A DNA stretch of 64,000 nt from Kineobactrum salinum (GCF_010669285.1 NZ_CP048711.1:1302001-1366000), one strand, 5' to 3'; shown: positions 27,152 through 36,834, counted from the stretch's first letter. Translations and numbers: made by a program. Notes: generated by a model not told the origin, from the letters alone.

Positions 27152-28579
27152 TCACACCGGACGAAAACCGAGGATGGCTTTGACTTCAAGGAATTCGTCA
27201 AAGGCGAAATCTCCCCATTCCCGCCCGTTACCTGATTGTTTGTAACCACCAAACGGTGCCATCGGATCGGCCGGTGCCCCGTTGAGTACGACTTGCCCGG
27301 ATCGCATCCGCGCCGCAACGGCATGTACCGCGGCCTGATCGCGGCCGGAGACATAGCTCGCCAGGCCATAGGGTGTGTCGTTGGCCATCTCGATCGCGTC
27401 TTCCAGTGTGTCGTATGACAGGATGGTCAAGACCGGACCGAATATCTCGTCGCGGGCAATTCTCATCCGCTCGGTCGCACGGCTGAACACGGTCGGCCTG
27501 ACATAAAAGCCGGTTTCGAGCCCCTCCGGCCGTCCGGGCCCACCGCAGAGGAGGTGCGCCCCCTCCTCGATACCGCTTTCGATCAGGTCCTGGATAGACC
27601 GCCATTGCCGCGCCGATACCACCGGCCCCATTTCGACATCGCCGTCCGGGTGACCCACACTAACCGTTTCGATCATTTGCCCGGCGATCCGCTCCACCTC
27701 GGGCAAATGCTCCACCGGCACCAGGAGCCTGGTCGGCGCATTGCAGTTCTGTCCAGAGTTCAGCGTCACGGCGCGAATGCAGTGGCCAATCGCACGCTCC
27801 AGATCCACATCCGCCAGCAGGATATTGGCGGATTTGCCGCCCAGTTCCTGGTGAACCCGCTTGACGGTCGGCGCCGCATTCCTCGCCACCTCGACACCGG
27901 CACGGGTTGAGCCGGTAAACGACACCATATCGACCTCGTCATGCCGGCTGAGGGCAGCACCGGCCCCCGGTCCATCACCGTTGACCAGGTTGAAGACGCC
28001 TGCCGGCGTGCCGGCCGCATCCAGGATCTCGGCCCAGATCAAGCTGGAGAAAGGCGCTATCTCAGACGGCTTCAACACCATGGTACACCCTGTGGCCAGC
28101 GCCGGGACCACCTTGCTTGCCACCTGGTTGATCGGCCAGTTCCAGGGCGTGATCAAACCGCACACACCGATCGGCTCCTTCTCGATTCTGGTGGTTCCAC
28201 GGTCCCACGCGAACCGATAATCACGAAGCACCTCGAGCGCCGTGGAGAGATGGGTACGACCCATGGCCGCCTGGACGTCCCGCGAAATTCGCCTCGGTGC
28301 TCCCATCTCAAGGGTGATCGCCTCGACCATGTCATCGTACCGGCGCATGTACTCCTCGAGTATCTGGCTGAGAAGCGTCAGCCTGTCAGCCCGGCTGCTG
28401 AGGCTCCAGGCTGGAAAGGCGTTGCGAGCCGCTGTAACCGCCCGGTCGATATCTTCCGCGGCTCCGAGTGCCACCTGGCCAGTCACCTGTTCGGTTGCCG
28501 GGTTCACGACATCGCACAGGGTCTGCCCCACCGGCCGAACCCAGGCACCGCCGATATAGAACTCTTCGCTGTGGTTCAT
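27152..28579 (-). CDS. Aldehyde dehydrogenase
   Basis: The 475-residue ALDH has [20 protein letters not shown] near residue 140, [12 protein letters not shown] near 220, the general-base Glu in [10 protein letters not shown], the catalytic Cys in [12 protein letters not shown] near 278 and [11 protein letters not shown] near 375. It oxidises an aldehyde with NAD(P). Its ATG overlaps the EthD stop (ATGA), so the two are translationally coupled. Together with aroA it forms a minus-strand operon that reads away from a divergent SnoaL-M20-malate synthase operon. A glyoxylate or glycolaldehyde link is possible given malate synthase G, but the substrate is not evident. Confidence 0.93.
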   Translation of the reverse strand: MNHSEEFYIGGAWVRPVGQTLCDVVNPATEQVTGQVALGAAEDIDRAVTAARNAFPAWSLSSRADRLTLLSQILEEYMRRYDDMVEAITLEMGAPRRISRDVQAAMGRTHLSTALEVLRDYRFAWDRGTTRIEKEPIGVCGLITPWNWPINQVASKVVPALATGCTMVLKPSEIAPFSSLIWAEILDAAGTPAGVFNLVNGDGPGAGAALSRHDEVDMVSFTGSTRAGVEVARNAAPTVKRVHQELGGKSANILLADVDLERAIGHCIRAVTLNSGQNCNAPTRLLVPVEHLPEVERIAGQMIETVSVGHPDGDVEMGPVVSARQWRSIQDLIESGIEEGAHLLCGGPGRPEGLETGFYVRPTVFSRATERMRIARDEIFGPVLTILSYDTLEDAIEMANDTPYGLASYVSGRDQAAVHAVAARMRSGQVVLNGAPADPMAPFGGYKQSGNGREWGDFAFDEFLEVKAILGFRPV

Positions 28580-28923
28580 GGCTGTGCCCCCACCCGAGAT
28601 ACGTCCACTTGATCGAGCACAACCGTACTGAACTGAATGACCGGGGTGATATTGGTATAGTTGGCGATATCGCCCTGCAACTCCTCCGCATGTGGCAGGA
28701 AGGCATCGAGGAACGTCTCCTGGCTGTCGTAGGTGAAATGGCAGATCGCCACGTAGGCCAGCGAGACACCTGGCATACTGCCGTCATACCCCTTTTCTAC
28801 CAGAACCGATTTCAGCGCCGCCCCCTGCCGAGTGAGCGATAGCGGCATATGCCTGTCGAGATAGTAATCGAAATCGAAAACACCCTCCGGCGTTACGGGA
28901 TACACGATTGTCAGCTTGAACAT
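28576..28923 (-). CDS. EthD-domain protein
   Basis: The 115-residue protein has the dimeric ferredoxin-like EthD fold: FKLTIVYPVTPEGVFDFDYYLDRHMPLS, with the conserved HMPL, and a later AICHFTYDSQETFLDAFLPHAEEL. The family is named after a protein required for ethyl tert-butyl ether degradation and also contains lyase-like and monooxygenase-like members in polyketide and aromatic pathways. It is the first gene of the EthD-ALDH-aroA operon, overlapping the ALDH start by four bases, and has a candidate MalT-like operator 68 bases upstream. It could act as a small isomerase, decarboxylase or chaperone-like accessory protein. Confidence 0.85.
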   Translation of the reverse strand: MFKLTIVYPVTPEGVFDFDYYLDRHMPLSLTRQGAALKSVLVEKGYDGSMPGVSLAYVAICHFTYDSQETFLDAFLPHAEELQGDIANYTNITPVIQFSTVVLDQVDVSRVGAQP

Positions 28924-28990
28924 GGGCTTCCTCTGTCACTGCGTTCCGAGCACTTCAGCCTCAGGATGACACGCCCGCATCTGGCGGTCC

Positions 28991-29007
28991 CCACCTGAAA
29001 GTATGTG
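28991..29007 (-). promoter_or_regulatory. Candidate MalT-like operator, copy E
   Basis: Minus-strand CACATACTTTCAGGTGG lies 68 bases upstream of the EthD ATG. Together with copy D, 46 bases away in the other direction, it would control both divergent operons. Confidence 0.5.
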
Positions 29008-29036
29008 TGCTCCGAAACTCCCGGCCGATACGACGT

Positions 29037-29052
29037 CCATACTTTTTCACGG
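29037..29052 (+). promoter_or_regulatory. Candidate MalT-like operator, copy D
   Basis: CCATACTTTTTCACGG lies 65 bases upstream of the SnoaL-like ATG at 29117. It matches copy A in 12 of 16 positions and keeps the orientation relative to transcription. Confidence 0.55.
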
Positions 29053-29116
29053 CGCCAAAAACCCACTCGCGAGACAGGCTCCACATTCAAACTATCGCGA
29101 CCGGGAGAAGCCCCAC

Positions 29117-29533
29117 ATGACAACCCCAGCCACTCGACAAACTACGCAGCAAAAGGTGGCGACCAAGGCCGCCCTCGAATTATTGTTCAGCGCCGATATT
29201 TCCTTCGAGCAAAAACGGCGGGAAATTGCCAACTACATCAACCCCGACAAGTATATCCAGCACAGCCCCGGCCTCGCTGACGGCCTTGAAACCTTGCTGG
29301 AACTCGTGAGGACATTTGATCGCGATTGTCCCGGCTACTCCATCGAGGTCAAACGCGTGTTCGCAGATGGCAACCATACGGTGGCGCATTGCCATTATCG
29401 GTTCGGCGCCGATGACCCACTCGGCAAGGCCATCGTCGAGATCTTTCGCTTCGAGGACGGGCGGATGGTGGAACATTGGGACGTCATCCAGGACGTGCCC
29501 GCCACGGCCGTCAACAGCAACGGCATGTTCTGA
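29117..29533 (+). CDS. SnoaL-like / NTF2-fold protein (ester cyclase type)
   Basis: From ATG 29117 the protein has 138 residues. It follows the predicted-SnoaL-aldol-condensation pattern: EQKRREIANYINPDKYIQHSPGLADG near residues 31-56, then DGNHTVAHCHYRF and the closing IVEIFRFEDGRMVEHWDVIQDVP, the commonest signature of this group. Members are small homodimers with a conical pocket and often act as cyclases, isomerases or hydrolases on hydrophobic intermediates. It is the first gene of a plus-strand operon with an M20 deacylase (79 bases later) and malate synthase G, and is divergent from the EthD operon. Its precise reaction is not known. Confidence 0.85.
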   Translation: MTTPATRQTTQQKVATKAALELLFSADISFEQKRREIANYINPDKYIQHSPGLADGLETLLELVRTFDRDCPGYSIEVKRVFADGNHTVAHCHYRFGADDPLGKAIVEIFRFEDGRMVEHWDVIQDVPATAVNSNGMF

Positions 29534-29611
29534 AATGCTGCCGTTGGCAACACCGGGGGTGGTCGAAAGCGCCGCCAGTCTCACGCATTCGCGAAGGAAA
29601 AAGGACACACA

Positions 29612-30796
29612 ATGATGTTTGACGTTATCGACTATACGAAGGACCTGATCCGTTTTGACACCACCAATCCGCCGGGCGAAGAAGCGGCCTGCGGCGACTT
29701 TACCGCCCGGACGCTGGAGGACGCTGGGTTTCATGTGGAGCGGCAAACTTTCGGTAGCAACCGCATGAACGTGGTCGCCACACTCGCCGGGTCCGACGCG
29801 GATGCCGAGCCGCTCGTACTGAGCGGCCATCTGGATACCGTTCCGCTCGGCGCCGCCCAATGGTCCTACCCCCCCTTCGCCGCCGAAATGGCCGATGGCA
29901 GGCTTTACGGCCGTGGCGCATCCGATATGAAAAGCGGCGTTGCCGCGATGATCGGTGCCGGCCTGAGACTGGCCGCATTGACCGGTGGCCGTCCCCGCCG
30001 GGGCATGACCATCATCCTCACCAGCGGAGAGGAAACCGGGTGCGCCGGCGCCCTGCACCTGGTCAGGGAAGGCGCCGCTCTTCTTGGGAGAGCCAGCGCC
30101 ATGATCGTAGGTGAACCTACTGCCAACATAGTTTCCACCGCCCACAAGGGCGCCCTGTTCATCAGTGCAAAAACATCGGGCGTTACAGCACATTCCTCGT
30201 GCCCCGACCGGGGTGTAAACGCAATCTACAAGGCGTCGCGCGCCATTGCCAAAATCGAAAATTACGGTTTTACCGATCAAGCGCATCCGGTGCTCGGCAG
30301 TCCAACCATTAATGTTGGCATGGTCTCCGGCGGCCTCAACGTGAATTCTGTGCCCGACCAGGCCTCCTTCACCATCGATATCCGCACCAACGCCATGAAG
30401 GAACACCAGTGTTTTCTCGACGATCTTGCGGCCTGCCTTGGCCAGGACGTGGAACTTGAGACCTTTACCGACATGCCAGCGATCTCGACGCCGCTCGACG
30501 CCCCCTTCACCGTCCTGGCATTAAGCGCGCTGCGGGAGGTATTGGGGAATACGACACAAGGAACGCCCCAGGGCCTACCCTTTTTCACCGACGCATCCGT
30601 CTTCCACCAACATTACCACTGCCCTGTCCTTATCCTCGGTCCCGGCGAACCCGCAACCATGCATGAAACCGACGAATATTGTTTTGTCCACCGAATCGAG
30701 GAAGCGCAGGAAATCTACACTATCATCGCCGAGCGCTGGTGCGGGCGCAGCGCCCCGTCGTCCGCGGTCCGAGAGCGGTCGGGGGATGGCGCATGA
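29612..30796 (+). CDS. M20-family metallo-deacylase (ArgE/DapE type)
   Basis: The 394-residue M20 hydrolase shows metal-binding SGHLDTVPLG near residue 75, YGRGASDMKSGVAAM near 108 with the bridging Asp, the catalytic Glu pair in TSGEETGCAGA near 142, and VGEPT. The lid domain includes HSSCPDRGVNAIYKASRAI, and a late HETDEY supplies the last His. Relatives cleave N-acyl amino acids (ArgE, DapE, aminoacylase). It overlaps the malate synthase start by four bases (ATGA), implying coupled translation. The coupling suggests that hydrolysis releases a product leading to glyoxylate or acetyl-CoA, but this is inference. Confidence 0.9.
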   Translation: MMFDVIDYTKDLIRFDTTNPPGEEAACGDFTARTLEDAGFHVERQTFGSNRMNVVATLAGSDADAEPLVLSGHLDTVPLGAAQWSYPPFAAEMADGRLYGRGASDMKSGVAAMIGAGLRLAALTGGRPRRGMTIILTSGEETGCAGALHLVREGAALLGRASAMIVGEPTANIVSTAHKGALFISAKTSGVTAHSSCPDRGVNAIYKASRAIAKIENYGFTDQAHPVLGSPTINVGMVSGGLNVNSVPDQASFTIDIRTNAMKEHQCFLDDLAACLGQDVELETFTDMPAISTPLDAPFTVLALSALREVLGNTTQGTPQGLPFFTDASVFHQHYHCPVLILGPGEPATMHETDEYCFVHRIEEAQEIYTIIAERWCGRSAPSSAVRERSGDGA

Positions 30797-32988
30797 AAAG
30801 TCATGTCGATATCGGCGGCCTTGGCGTATCCGAGCCGCTCTACAGCTTCGTCAACCGCCATCTATTGCCCTACACAGACCTGTCTGCAAGCGCTCTGTGG
30901 AGCGGTTTTCACACCATCATCCGCGATCTCGCTTCCCGCAACCAGAGCCTGCTTGAAAAGCGGCAGCAATTACAGACGGCGATAGATCAGTGGCACCGAT
31001 CCAACCGGGGCCGGGAGTTCGACATTAAAGCCTACAGGGCGTTTCTTGAGGAGATCGGCTACCTGGTCCCCGAAGGACCGGATTTCACCATCGGGGTCTC
31101 GCATGTAGACGAGGAAATCGCCACGCTTGCCGGCCCTCAACTGGTCGTGCCGGTTACCAACGCTCGCTTTGCCATCAATGCCGCCAATGCCCGCTGGGGC
31201 AGCCTGTATGACGCGCTCTACGGGACCGACATCATCCCACAGGAGGACGCACATGCCACCAGGGGCTACAATCCGGAGCGCGGCGGGAAGGTCATGGCCT
31301 ACGCCAGCAATTTTCTTGATCGGGCAATACCGCTCGCAAAAGGCAGCCACCGCGAGGTCAGCAACTACCGGCTGACAGCGGAGGGGCGCGGTCGCTTGTC
31401 GCTGCAGGCCATATGCGGGGAGCAGGCAGTACCGCTGCGGGACCCCTCCCAGTTTTGCGGCTATCTTGGCTCCAGCGAATCCCCTACGACTTTGCTTTTT
31501 GTCCACCACGGCCTGCATATCGAAATCCAGATCGACCGGAGCCATCCGGTAGGGCGCCGGTCGCACGCCGGTATTCGTGATGTCGTGCTCGAAGCTGCTC
31601 TAACAGTCATCCAGGATCTGGAGGATGCGGTGGCCACGGTTGACGCCAGCGACAAGGTCAACGCCTACCGCAACTGGGCCAGATTGATGGACGGCACCCT
31701 GGAAGCCCGGTTCTCCAGGGACGGGGAAGTCGTTCACCGGCGGCTCAATCCAGACAGGGTCTATCTTGGCGCCGACGGCAATGCTCTGACCCTCAAGGGC
31801 CGAAGCCTGATGATGGTGCGCAATGTCGGTCACTTGACCACAACCGATTGTGTCCTTGACCAGAACGGATGCGAGGTACCCGAGGGCTTCGTGGACGCCT
31901 TCATTACCACCCTGGGCGCACTGCCCAACCTCAAGGGTCACGGCGGCCTCGAGAACGGGCGCCACGGCAGCCTGTACATCGTCAAACCCAAGATGCACGG
32001 CCCCGAGGAGGTTGCTCTCGCGGAGAGCCTGTTTGCCCGCATCGAGATACTGTTCGGGCTGCCGGTGAACAGCCTCAAGATAGGCGTCATGGATGAAGAA
32101 CGGCGCACCTCCGCCAATCTGAAGGAATGCATCCGTGCCGTGAAAGACCGTATCGTCTTCATCAACACCGGGTTTCTGGACCGCACCGGAGACGAAATTC
32201 ATACAGACATGGAGGCCGGGGCCGTGTTGCCGAAGGAGGCGATCAAAGCCGAGCCGTGGCTTGACGCCTATGAACGGCGCAATGTTGCCATCGGTCTTGC
32301 CTGCGGCTTTCATGGCAGGGCTCAGATCGGCAAGGGCATGTGGCCGCAACCAGTGGCCATGGCCCAGATGCTCGCCAGCAAGCAGGCGCATCCAACAGCC
32401 GGCGCCAGTTGTGCGTGGGTTCCCTCCCCTGTAGCAGCGGTTGTGCATGCCCTGCACTATCATGCGGTCGACGTGGGCGCAGCGCGCAACACACTGATGA
32501 GCCATCCCGTACCGGCGGTTGAAGAGCTGTTCCGGATGCCGCTACTCGGCAACGATACCCTGGACCCCGAGACAATAGAACGAGAGCTCGTCAATAATCT
32601 TCAGGGTATTCTCGGCTATGTGGTTCGCTGGATCGATCAGGGAATCGGCTGCTCGACCGTACCGGACATCAACGATGTCGGTCTGATGGAAGACCGGGCG
32701 ACCCTGCGCATTTCCAGCCAGCACGTTGCCAACTGGCTCCACCATGGCATCTGCAGCGAAGCCCAGGTGCGGACGGCGCTCAACAGGGTGGCGGCAATAG
32801 TCGACCGCCAGAATGCCGGCGAGCCCCATTACCGGCCCATGACGCCCAACCTCACGAATAGCCTGGCCTTTCAGGCTGCGACAGACCTTGTTTTCAAGGG
32901 CCGCGAACAGCCCAACGGTTACACCGAGTTGATCTTGCAGCCGGCGCGACGGCTGGCCAAAACAGGGGACCGGGCCAGGCCCGATTAG
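30793..32988 (+). CDS. glcB: Malate synthase G
   Basis: The 731-residue protein is the length of the single-chain malate synthase G, which condenses glyoxylate and acetyl-CoA to malate. Diagnostic segments include HHGLHIEIQID near 250, IQDLEDAVATVDASDKV near 280 (catalytic Asp/Glu region), IGVMDEERRTSANLKECI near 440, FINTGFLDRTGDEIHTDMEAG near 465 and GFHGRAQIGKGMW near 510. The start ATG 30793 overlaps the stop of the M20 gene. glcB usually sits with glycolate oxidase genes. Here it is in a regulated catabolic operon, implying that the pathway of this block produces glyoxylate. It converges on the regulator gene, with 10 bases between the stops. Confidence 0.95.
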   Translation: MKSHVDIGGLGVSEPLYSFVNRHLLPYTDLSASALWSGFHTIIRDLASRNQSLLEKRQQLQTAIDQWHRSNRGREFDIKAYRAFLEEIGYLVPEGPDFTIGVSHVDEEIATLAGPQLVVPVTNARFAINAANARWGSLYDALYGTDIIPQEDAHATRGYNPERGGKVMAYASNFLDRAIPLAKGSHREVSNYRLTAEGRGRLSLQAICGEQAVPLRDPSQFCGYLGSSESPTTLLFVHHGLHIEIQIDRSHPVGRRSHAGIRDVVLEAALTVIQDLEDAVATVDASDKVNAYRNWARLMDGTLEARFSRDGEVVHRRLNPDRVYLGADGNALTLKGRSLMMVRNVGHLTTTDCVLDQNGCEVPEGFVDAFITTLGALPNLKGHGGLENGRHGSLYIVKPKMHGPEEVALAESLFARIEILFGLPVNSLKIGVMDEERRTSANLKECIRAVKDRIVFINTGFLDRTGDEIHTDMEAGAVLPKEAIKAEPWLDAYERRNVAIGLACGFHGRAQIGKGMWPQPVAMAQMLASKQAHPTAGASCAWVPSPVAAVVHALHYHAVDVGAARNTLMSHPVPAVEELFRMPLLGNDTLDPETIERELVNNLQGILGYVVRWIDQGIGCSTVPDINDVGLMEDRATLRISSQHVANWLHHGICSEAQVRTALNRVAAIVDRQNAGEPHYRPMTPNLTNSLAFQAATDLVFKGREQPNGYTELILQPARRLAKTGDRARPD

Positions 32989-32998
32989 CCGCGCAGCT

Positions 32999-35638
32999 CT
33001 AGCCGATCAGGTTGAAGACCCGCGCGGCGGCCACGGCGGCGGTCCGGTTCTTCACCCCCAGCTTCGAATAGACGTGCTGGAGGTGCCACTTGACCGTGTT
33101 CTCGGAAATGAACAGGCGCCGGGCGATATCGGCATTGGAGCCACCGTCGTAGATCAGCTTCAGAATCTCCAGCTCGCGTTCGGACAGCTGCTCACAGACG
33201 ACCGGCTCCTCTTCCATTGCCGGCAGCTGGCTGCCGCCGGCCTGCAGAAGCTGGTTGAGATAATCGCGCCGGATATCGTCCGTACCACTGTCCTTCATAT
33301 CGTGGATCTGCCGAACGAGCCCCATAGCCAGAGGCCCTTCATCGACAAAACTGCGGATCATGTTGCCTTCGGAGCCATATTTGAGCGCGCTGCGCATGGC
33401 CCGCAAGGCCGCGTTCTGATCGCCAAGCGCCTTCCGGCAAACTGCCTCGATAATCAGAAGCCTGGTCGCCCGCCACTTGCGGCCCTGACCCACAGCCTGC
33501 GTGACTGCCGACCGCAAGCGCGAAATGATGGCCGGATTGGGGGACACCAGGCTTGCATAGCGCAGCTCCCCGATCAGATCGGCATCGAGCTCCATTGCAT
33601 GGCTCATGATACCGGGTTGCTCCACGAAGTCCGGCTTGCCGACCACCTTTGCCCGGAACCGCCTGGCGTCGTCAAAACGCTTCGTCTGCAAGGCGAGGCG
33701 CACCCTCTCCCAGTTGATGATGTGCAGGAAGCGCGGCCAGTTCCTGGCTGCCGCCAGCGCCTCGGCGGCGTCGAGCGTCGCGAAGGCCTGGTCGACCCCT
33801 TCAAGGGCGGCAATGCGCGCCGCGGCCAGGTAGGTGCTCGCCAGCATGTCCGGCAGCATGATTTCGGCCGGAGAATCGAGGCAGCGGCCCAGATATTCCC
33901 TGGCTTCCTCCGGCCTGTTCCATTCATAGAGGGCCTCGGGCAGGTAGCCGATGGCAATCTTGTCCACCAGGCCCAGCTCCGTCGCCGGCTGGATTACCTC
34001 ATCTGCGAGCTGCCAGGCTTGCACTGCCCCCGACAGGTTACCCTCAACTGCATGCACCAACCCCAGCAGCATGTGAGAAACCGCCACGCCAAACGCGTTC
34101 TCGGCCCGCTCGTTGTCAATCCTGGCCTCCAGGACAGCGCGGCGGGCCTTGTCGAGCTTGCTGCGCGCGATCAGGCCGATCGCAGACGCCAGATGCAGGG
34201 TTCCCGTGGTATAGGGGTCGCGCACCACACAGTCGCGCAGCCCCCGTTCGGCAACCTCGACGAGATCCTCCGGTTGGTCGGCATAGATTTTGATCAGGGT
34301 ATCAACGGCAAACAGATCTTCACGGATGATCGGGTCCAGGTCGGAAAATTGCTTGCGTATCGAATTGGCGTGCATGCGTGCCGCTTCAAGGGCAAAGCTG
34401 GTCGCAAAGGAGCACGCCGCTTCCGTCCGCAGCAGCGGGTGCTTGTCATAAGCCTCATCGGGCAACTGATCCGACCATTCGGCAACAGGGGTTGCCCTGC
34501 CGTGCCGGCGGCGCTCCCAACTCGCCTGTTCAAGCAGCTCCGCGGCGGTCGAAGTATCACCGGCGGCAAAGGCATGGCGCACCGCATCGCTCAGGCGGCC
34601 GGATTGCCGATTCCAGGCCACGGCGGCGCGGTGAACCTCGACCAAACGCGCGGGATTTTCCTTCTTCAGCAGACCTTCCAAAAACTTGCTCAGCAGAGGA
34701 TGAAAGCGGTACCACAGATGAAGCAGCGCACAGTCTTCCTGCACGAGCAGGCCCAGCTCCTCAAGTACGCCAAGCAGAGCACCGGCGTTCTGCCTGGCAG
34801 TCAGTTCCCCGGCAAACTCGGCCGTCACCCGCCCAAGCGGAGCAATATCCAGCGCGAAGGTCCGAAGATCATCCGTAATTGCAGCCAGAATTTCATCGCC
34901 GATATACCGGTGCAGCTGACGCCAGGAATATGGGTCCGCCTCGAGCAGGCGGTCGATGTCGGCGCCATCCTGCTGCAGCCCCATGACTGCGACCCTGATG
35001 GCCGCGGGCCAACCGCCGCTGACGCGGTACAGGGCCCCGATGGCGGCCTTCGGCAAGGCGAGCCGCTTGTCGGCAAGGCAGGCGGCCAGCTCCTCGGGAT
35101 CGAAGCAGAGACTGCCGGCATTCACGATCACAAGGTCCCCGGTCAGTTGCCAGCGCACGACACCGAAGTGGGGCTGGGTACGGGAGGCCAATAGCAGATG
35201 AAGTCCCGGCCACTTTTGCTCAAGCAGTCCCAGGAGCAGCTTTTCCCCGGCAGATCCGACAATCCGCTCGACATTATCGAGCACGACAAAGCAGTCATTC
35301 TCGAGACCAGCCCTCGCCCTACCGGACAGAGTATCGCCACTGATGCACGGCACGGACGCGCACAGTCGTTCGCCAAGATGATTGTCGTCTCGATCAGCCT
35401 CGGAAAGCGTCAGCCAGCAGACGTCGGCGCCGGCAGCGGTCAGGTACGCCTGGTACTGCCGCAGCAGCACGGTTTTGCCGTAGCCGGCAGGTGCATGGAG
35501 CAAGAGCATCAGGGCCGGCTGGTGCTCTTCCAGCGCAGCGATCAGCCGGGGGCGCGCGAGGAAATCCCGGGAGCCGGACTGCTTCGCCGGAGTGCGCCGG
35601 GTATCGGCGGTTGCAGGCAACCTGACTATCTGGGCCAT
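32999..35638 (-). CDS. MalT-like LuxR-family ATP-dependent activator
   Basis: ATG 35638 has an AGAGAGG ribosome site and gives 879 residues, the size of MalT/AcoK-type STAND regulators. The N-terminal NTPase has Walker A HAPAGYGKTVLL near residue 50 and CFVVLDNVERI (Walker B) near 120. A long helical TPR-like sensor region follows. The C-terminus is a LuxR HTH (LSERELEILKLIYDGGSNADIARRLFISENTVKWHLQHVYSKLG). These proteins bind an inducer plus ATP, oligomerise and activate promoters from upstream sites. The gene sits centrally in a block whose operons carry a common CCATACTTTT motif at about -65, so it is the natural candidate to bind it. Confidence 0.93.
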   Translation of the reverse strand: MAQIVRLPATADTRRTPAKQSGSRDFLARPRLIAALEEHQPALMLLLHAPAGYGKTVLLRQYQAYLTAAGADVCWLTLSEADRDDNHLGERLCASVPCISGDTLSGRARAGLENDCFVVLDNVERIVGSAGEKLLLGLLEQKWPGLHLLLASRTQPHFGVVRWQLTGDLVIVNAGSLCFDPEELAACLADKRLALPKAAIGALYRVSGGWPAAIRVAVMGLQQDGADIDRLLEADPYSWRQLHRYIGDEILAAITDDLRTFALDIAPLGRVTAEFAGELTARQNAGALLGVLEELGLLVQEDCALLHLWYRFHPLLSKFLEGLLKKENPARLVEVHRAAVAWNRQSGRLSDAVRHAFAAGDTSTAAELLEQASWERRRHGRATPVAEWSDQLPDEAYDKHPLLRTEAACSFATSFALEAARMHANSIRKQFSDLDPIIREDLFAVDTLIKIYADQPEDLVEVAERGLRDCVVRDPYTTGTLHLASAIGLIARSKLDKARRAVLEARIDNERAENAFGVAVSHMLLGLVHAVEGNLSGAVQAWQLADEVIQPATELGLVDKIAIGYLPEALYEWNRPEEAREYLGRCLDSPAEIMLPDMLASTYLAAARIAALEGVDQAFATLDAAEALAAARNWPRFLHIINWERVRLALQTKRFDDARRFRAKVVGKPDFVEQPGIMSHAMELDADLIGELRYASLVSPNPAIISRLRSAVTQAVGQGRKWRATRLLIIEAVCRKALGDQNAALRAMRSALKYGSEGNMIRSFVDEGPLAMGLVRQIHDMKDSGTDDIRRDYLNQLLQAGGSQLPAMEEEPVVCEQLSERELEILKLIYDGGSNADIARRLFISENTVKWHLQHVYSKLGVKNRTAAVAAARVFNLIG

Positions 35639-35730
35639 GGACGCCTCTCTTCTCTTTAACACGGGCAGCAAGCCTGTCCTTGCCGCGCAGGGACGTTGCG
35701 AAACCACTTTAGCATACCTGCCACCACGCC

Positions 35731-35747
35731 CCCATACGTTTGGATGG
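35731..35747. promoter_or_regulatory. Candidate MalT-like operator, copy C
   Basis: CCCATACGTTTGGATGG lies between the regulator start (35638) and the esterase stop (35764). It keeps the CCATA-n6-ATGG frame of copy A but faces away from the regulator gene, so an autoregulatory role is less certain. Confidence 0.4.
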
Positions 35748-35763
35748 GTCTGCCCGTCCAATC

Positions 35764-36834
35764 CTACGGTGCCGGCGGCTCGACGGCCGCCCGTACCATG
35801 GCCGCAGCCTCATCAATGACCTCGCGCCCGGCATCGATCACGCCCGCCATGCTCATGAAGGGGTGTACCGTGCCCTCGAAGCGTTGCAATCGCGTAGGCA
35901 CGCCCGCAGCCTCGAGCAGATGGGCATATTCCTCGATATCGTCCCGCATGACCTCATATTCAGCAGAGACCACATAAGCGGGCGGCAGGTTGGCAAAGTC
36001 CTGCGCCAGAATGGGCTGAACCCGGGGGTCATTCATGTCTTGGGCGTCCCTTATCCAGGAGCCGTAGGCCCACTCAAGCTTGTCCAGGTCGAACACATAG
36101 CCTTCCCTGAAACGGGTGAGCGAGCGGCTCTGGCCGCGGGTACCCACGGCAGGGTAGATAAGCACTTGATAAGCCAGCCTGGGCCCTTTGTTATCCCGTG
36201 CCAGCTGCGTCATCACGGCCGCGATCAAACCGCCGCCGGAGTCGCCGGCCACGACCAGACGGGACGGATCGCCACCAAACCCGGCCGCGTGCTCGTGCGC
36301 CCACAGCAGTGCGGCATAGGAATCCTCAATCGCAGTGGGGAACTTGTATTCTGGCGACATGCGGTAGTCGACGGAGACCAGGACCACACCGGCTTCCCGG
36401 GCAAGCCGGCTGACGATGGGCTCATACTGCTCCAGGCTGCCGACCATCATGCCGCCGCCATGATAATAAAGCACCACCGGCAACGCCCCGCCCGGATGCG
36501 GGCGCGGCGTATAGATACGCACCCGAATTTTGCTGCCACCAGGGACAGGGATGAAGCGTTCCTCGATCTCGATCGGACCCTCATTCTTGAGCCCGAGCGG
36601 TATATACAGCGCGTCATGGATACGGCGGCGCGCCCCGGGAGGCAGATCCGCCGCAGCCGGGAACTGTCGCGCCGCAGCCGCCAGCATTGCCATGGCCCGC
36701 CGAGTTTGCTCGTTCAGTGCCGCCTTCTCGACCGGCACAAGTTCGCCTTCGACGCCCGGCAATTCCACCTTCACTACCGGATCGTTGTACTTAACCTCAG
36801 GCTCTTCAGCCCAACCCTCTGGCCAGTCAGACAC
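35764..36834 (-). CDS. Alpha/beta hydrolase, HSL-type esterase (copy 1)
   Basis: The 356-residue protein (GTG start at 36834) is a hormone-sensitive-lipase-family esterase. It has the oxyanion-hole HGGGMMVG near residue 125, the nucleophile elbow GDSGGG near 200 (usual GDSAGG), and a closing EGTVHPFMSM with the catalytic His. The acid residue lies in the region SAEYEVMRDD. It hydrolyses short acyl esters or lactones. It resembles the esterase at 39487, especially around HGGGMM and the N-terminal MTPKEMRQ/PPGARRRI region, so the pair look like duplicates. It is upstream of the regulator gene on the same strand, 125 bases away. Confidence 0.9.
   Translation of the reverse strand: MSDWPEGWAEEPEVKYNDPVVKVELPGVEGELVPVEKAALNEQTRRAMAMLAAAARQFPAAADLPPGARRRIHDALYIPLGLKNEGPIEIEERFIPVPGGSKIRVRIYTPRPHPGGALPVVLYYHGGGMMVGSLEQYEPIVSRLAREAGVVLVSVDYRMSPEYKFPTAIEDSYAALLWAHEHAAGFGGDPSRLVVAGDSGGGLIAAVMTQLARDNKGPRLAYQVLIYPAVGTRGQSRSLTRFREGYVFDLDKLEWAYGSWIRDAQDMNDPRVQPILAQDFANLPPAYVVSAEYEVMRDDIEEYAHLLEAAGVPTRLQRFEGTVHPFMSMAGVIDAGREVIDEAAAMVRAAVEPPAP

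Noticed and set aside
33074-35194. A 706-codon open frame on the plus strand opposite the MalT-like regulator
   Set aside because: It lies wholly antisense to a clear LuxR-family ATPase with Walker and HTH motifs. Its translation shows no domain and is explained by the high GC content.
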